From Thermodesulfovibrionia bacterium (GTDB lineage Bacteria > Nitrospirota > Thermodesulfovibrionia > UBA6902 > BMS3Bbin08), in contig JAUXYI010000024.1 of the NCBI GenBank assembly GCA_030694425.1, positions 1-37,036 on the forward strand: 37,036 nt of DNA. The letters are read 5' to 3'. The position numbers and the translations under genes are program-made. Position 1 is the first letter of the stretch. The number at the start of each line of letters is the position of its first letter. Shown here piece after piece: positions 36,725 through 37,036 of this stretch. Under the pieces are notes generated by a model. It did not search any database. It was given only the letters and a program-made list of their open reading frames with translations, and had not been told where the DNA came from.

Positions 36725-37036
36725 TGATCTTCCCCCGATTTCTCGGACACAGAGTTAAGTTAGGCTGCCATAGCCTCCAGATCAAATGATACCGGTGACC
36801 GATACCCCAAGGCTGAATGCCTCCTTTGACGATTATAGAACATTTCAATATATTCGAAAATACTTTGCATAGCCTCTGTCCGTGTTTCATACCGGTAATC
36901 ATACACATGCTCTATCTTTAACGTATGAAAAAAGCTCTCAGCAATCGCGTTATCATAACAATTGCCCTTCCGGCTCATGCTCTGAATAAAACCATAGGCC
37001 TTCAGTACATTCCGAAAATCAGCGCTTGCATACTGC
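36725..37036 (-). mobile_element. IS3-family insertion sequence, partial (window end)
   Basis: The right part of an IS3-type element. The probable outer end is near 36725-36750, with CCCCCGATTTCTCGGACAC as candidate terminal repeat. The other end lies outside the window, so length and target duplication cannot be read. Confidence 0.75.
36760..37036 (-). CDS. IS3-family transposase OrfB, C-terminal part
   Basis: An integrase core of the DDE type. The frame is open to the window edge (reading [20 protein letters not shown] inward). The third catalytic residue is the Glu in [12 protein letters not shown]. The C-terminal segment [20 protein letters not shown], then [19 protein letters not shown], is characteristic of the IS3 group. 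The two catalytic Asp residues lie outside the window. Incomplete only because of the window boundary as far as can be seen. Confidence 0.9.
   Translation of the reverse strand, partial: QYASADFRNVLKAYGFIQSMSRKGNCYDNAIAESFFHTLKIEHVYDYRYETRTEAMQSIFEYIEMFYNRQRRHSALGYRSPVSFDLEAMAA

Overview
The window is about 37 kb of AT-rich bacterial chromosome. It reads as an uncultured anaerobe, most plausibly of the Nitrospirota (Thermodesulfovibrio-like) or Desulfobacterota type. This is an inference from gene content: a futalosine-pathway menaquinone gene (mqnD), 2-oxoacid:ferredoxin oxidoreductase subunits, a type 1B dihydroorotate dehydrogenase (pyrK/pyrD), a NifS/IscU pair under an Rrf2 regulator, B12-binding radical SAM proteins and many toxin-antitoxin pairs. 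No rRNA or tRNA gene and no CRISPR array was seen.

Layout. (1) 1-7.8 kb, plus strand: carB, greA, pyrK, pyrD, a SAM hydroxide adenosyltransferase and a GT-B-like protein; mostly pyrimidine synthesis. (2) 7.8-14.1 kb, plus strand: a defence island built on the wreck of a type I restriction-modification locus. It holds the 3' half of hsdS, an RloC/PrrC-like AAA ATPase, an hsdR-start/hsdS-end chimeric scar, a Mrr-nSTAND3 NTPase, a second copy of the same scar, and a RHH/RelE-type toxin-antitoxin pair. (3) 14.2-18.4 kb, minus strand: two tandem paralogous radical SAM proteins and a LysM-L,D-transpeptidase. (4) 18.5-22.5 kb, plus strand: an Fe-S operon (rrf2/iscR-like, TusA-like, nifS-like, iscU/nifU-like), mqnD, and an AbrB/PIN pair bracketed by a duplicated mqnD 3' end. 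(5) 22.5-28.3 kb, minus strand: nnr, pgeF, a CBS protein, tsaE, nadK, type 4 uracil-DNA glycosylase and a HIT protein. (6) 28.4-31.6 kb, plus strand: a frameshifted ppx/gppA, korB, korC and a short ArgA-like acetyltransferase. (7) 31.6-37.0 kb: a decayed accessory zone with a RHH/VapC pair, fragments of other toxin-antitoxin genes, an RDD pseudogene and its intact paralogue, a minus-strand run of small zinc-ribbon, PASTA and OB-like proteins, and an IS3-family transposase cut by the window end.

Two themes stand out. First, short word-like repeats and GC-rich palindromes lie not only between genes but inside them. They form in-frame linkers in carB, pyrK, mqnD, uracil-DNA glycosylase and (three times) nnr, and they break the frame of ppx. 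Second, several loci show insertion scars that recreate the end of a gene: the hsdR::hsdS scars around the nSTAND gene and the mqnD 3' duplication around a toxin-antitoxin pair. In addition, the NifS-like protein has Gln where the PLP-binding Lys is expected, while keeping the active-site Cys. Its operon promoter carries a near-perfect match to an IscR type 1 box.
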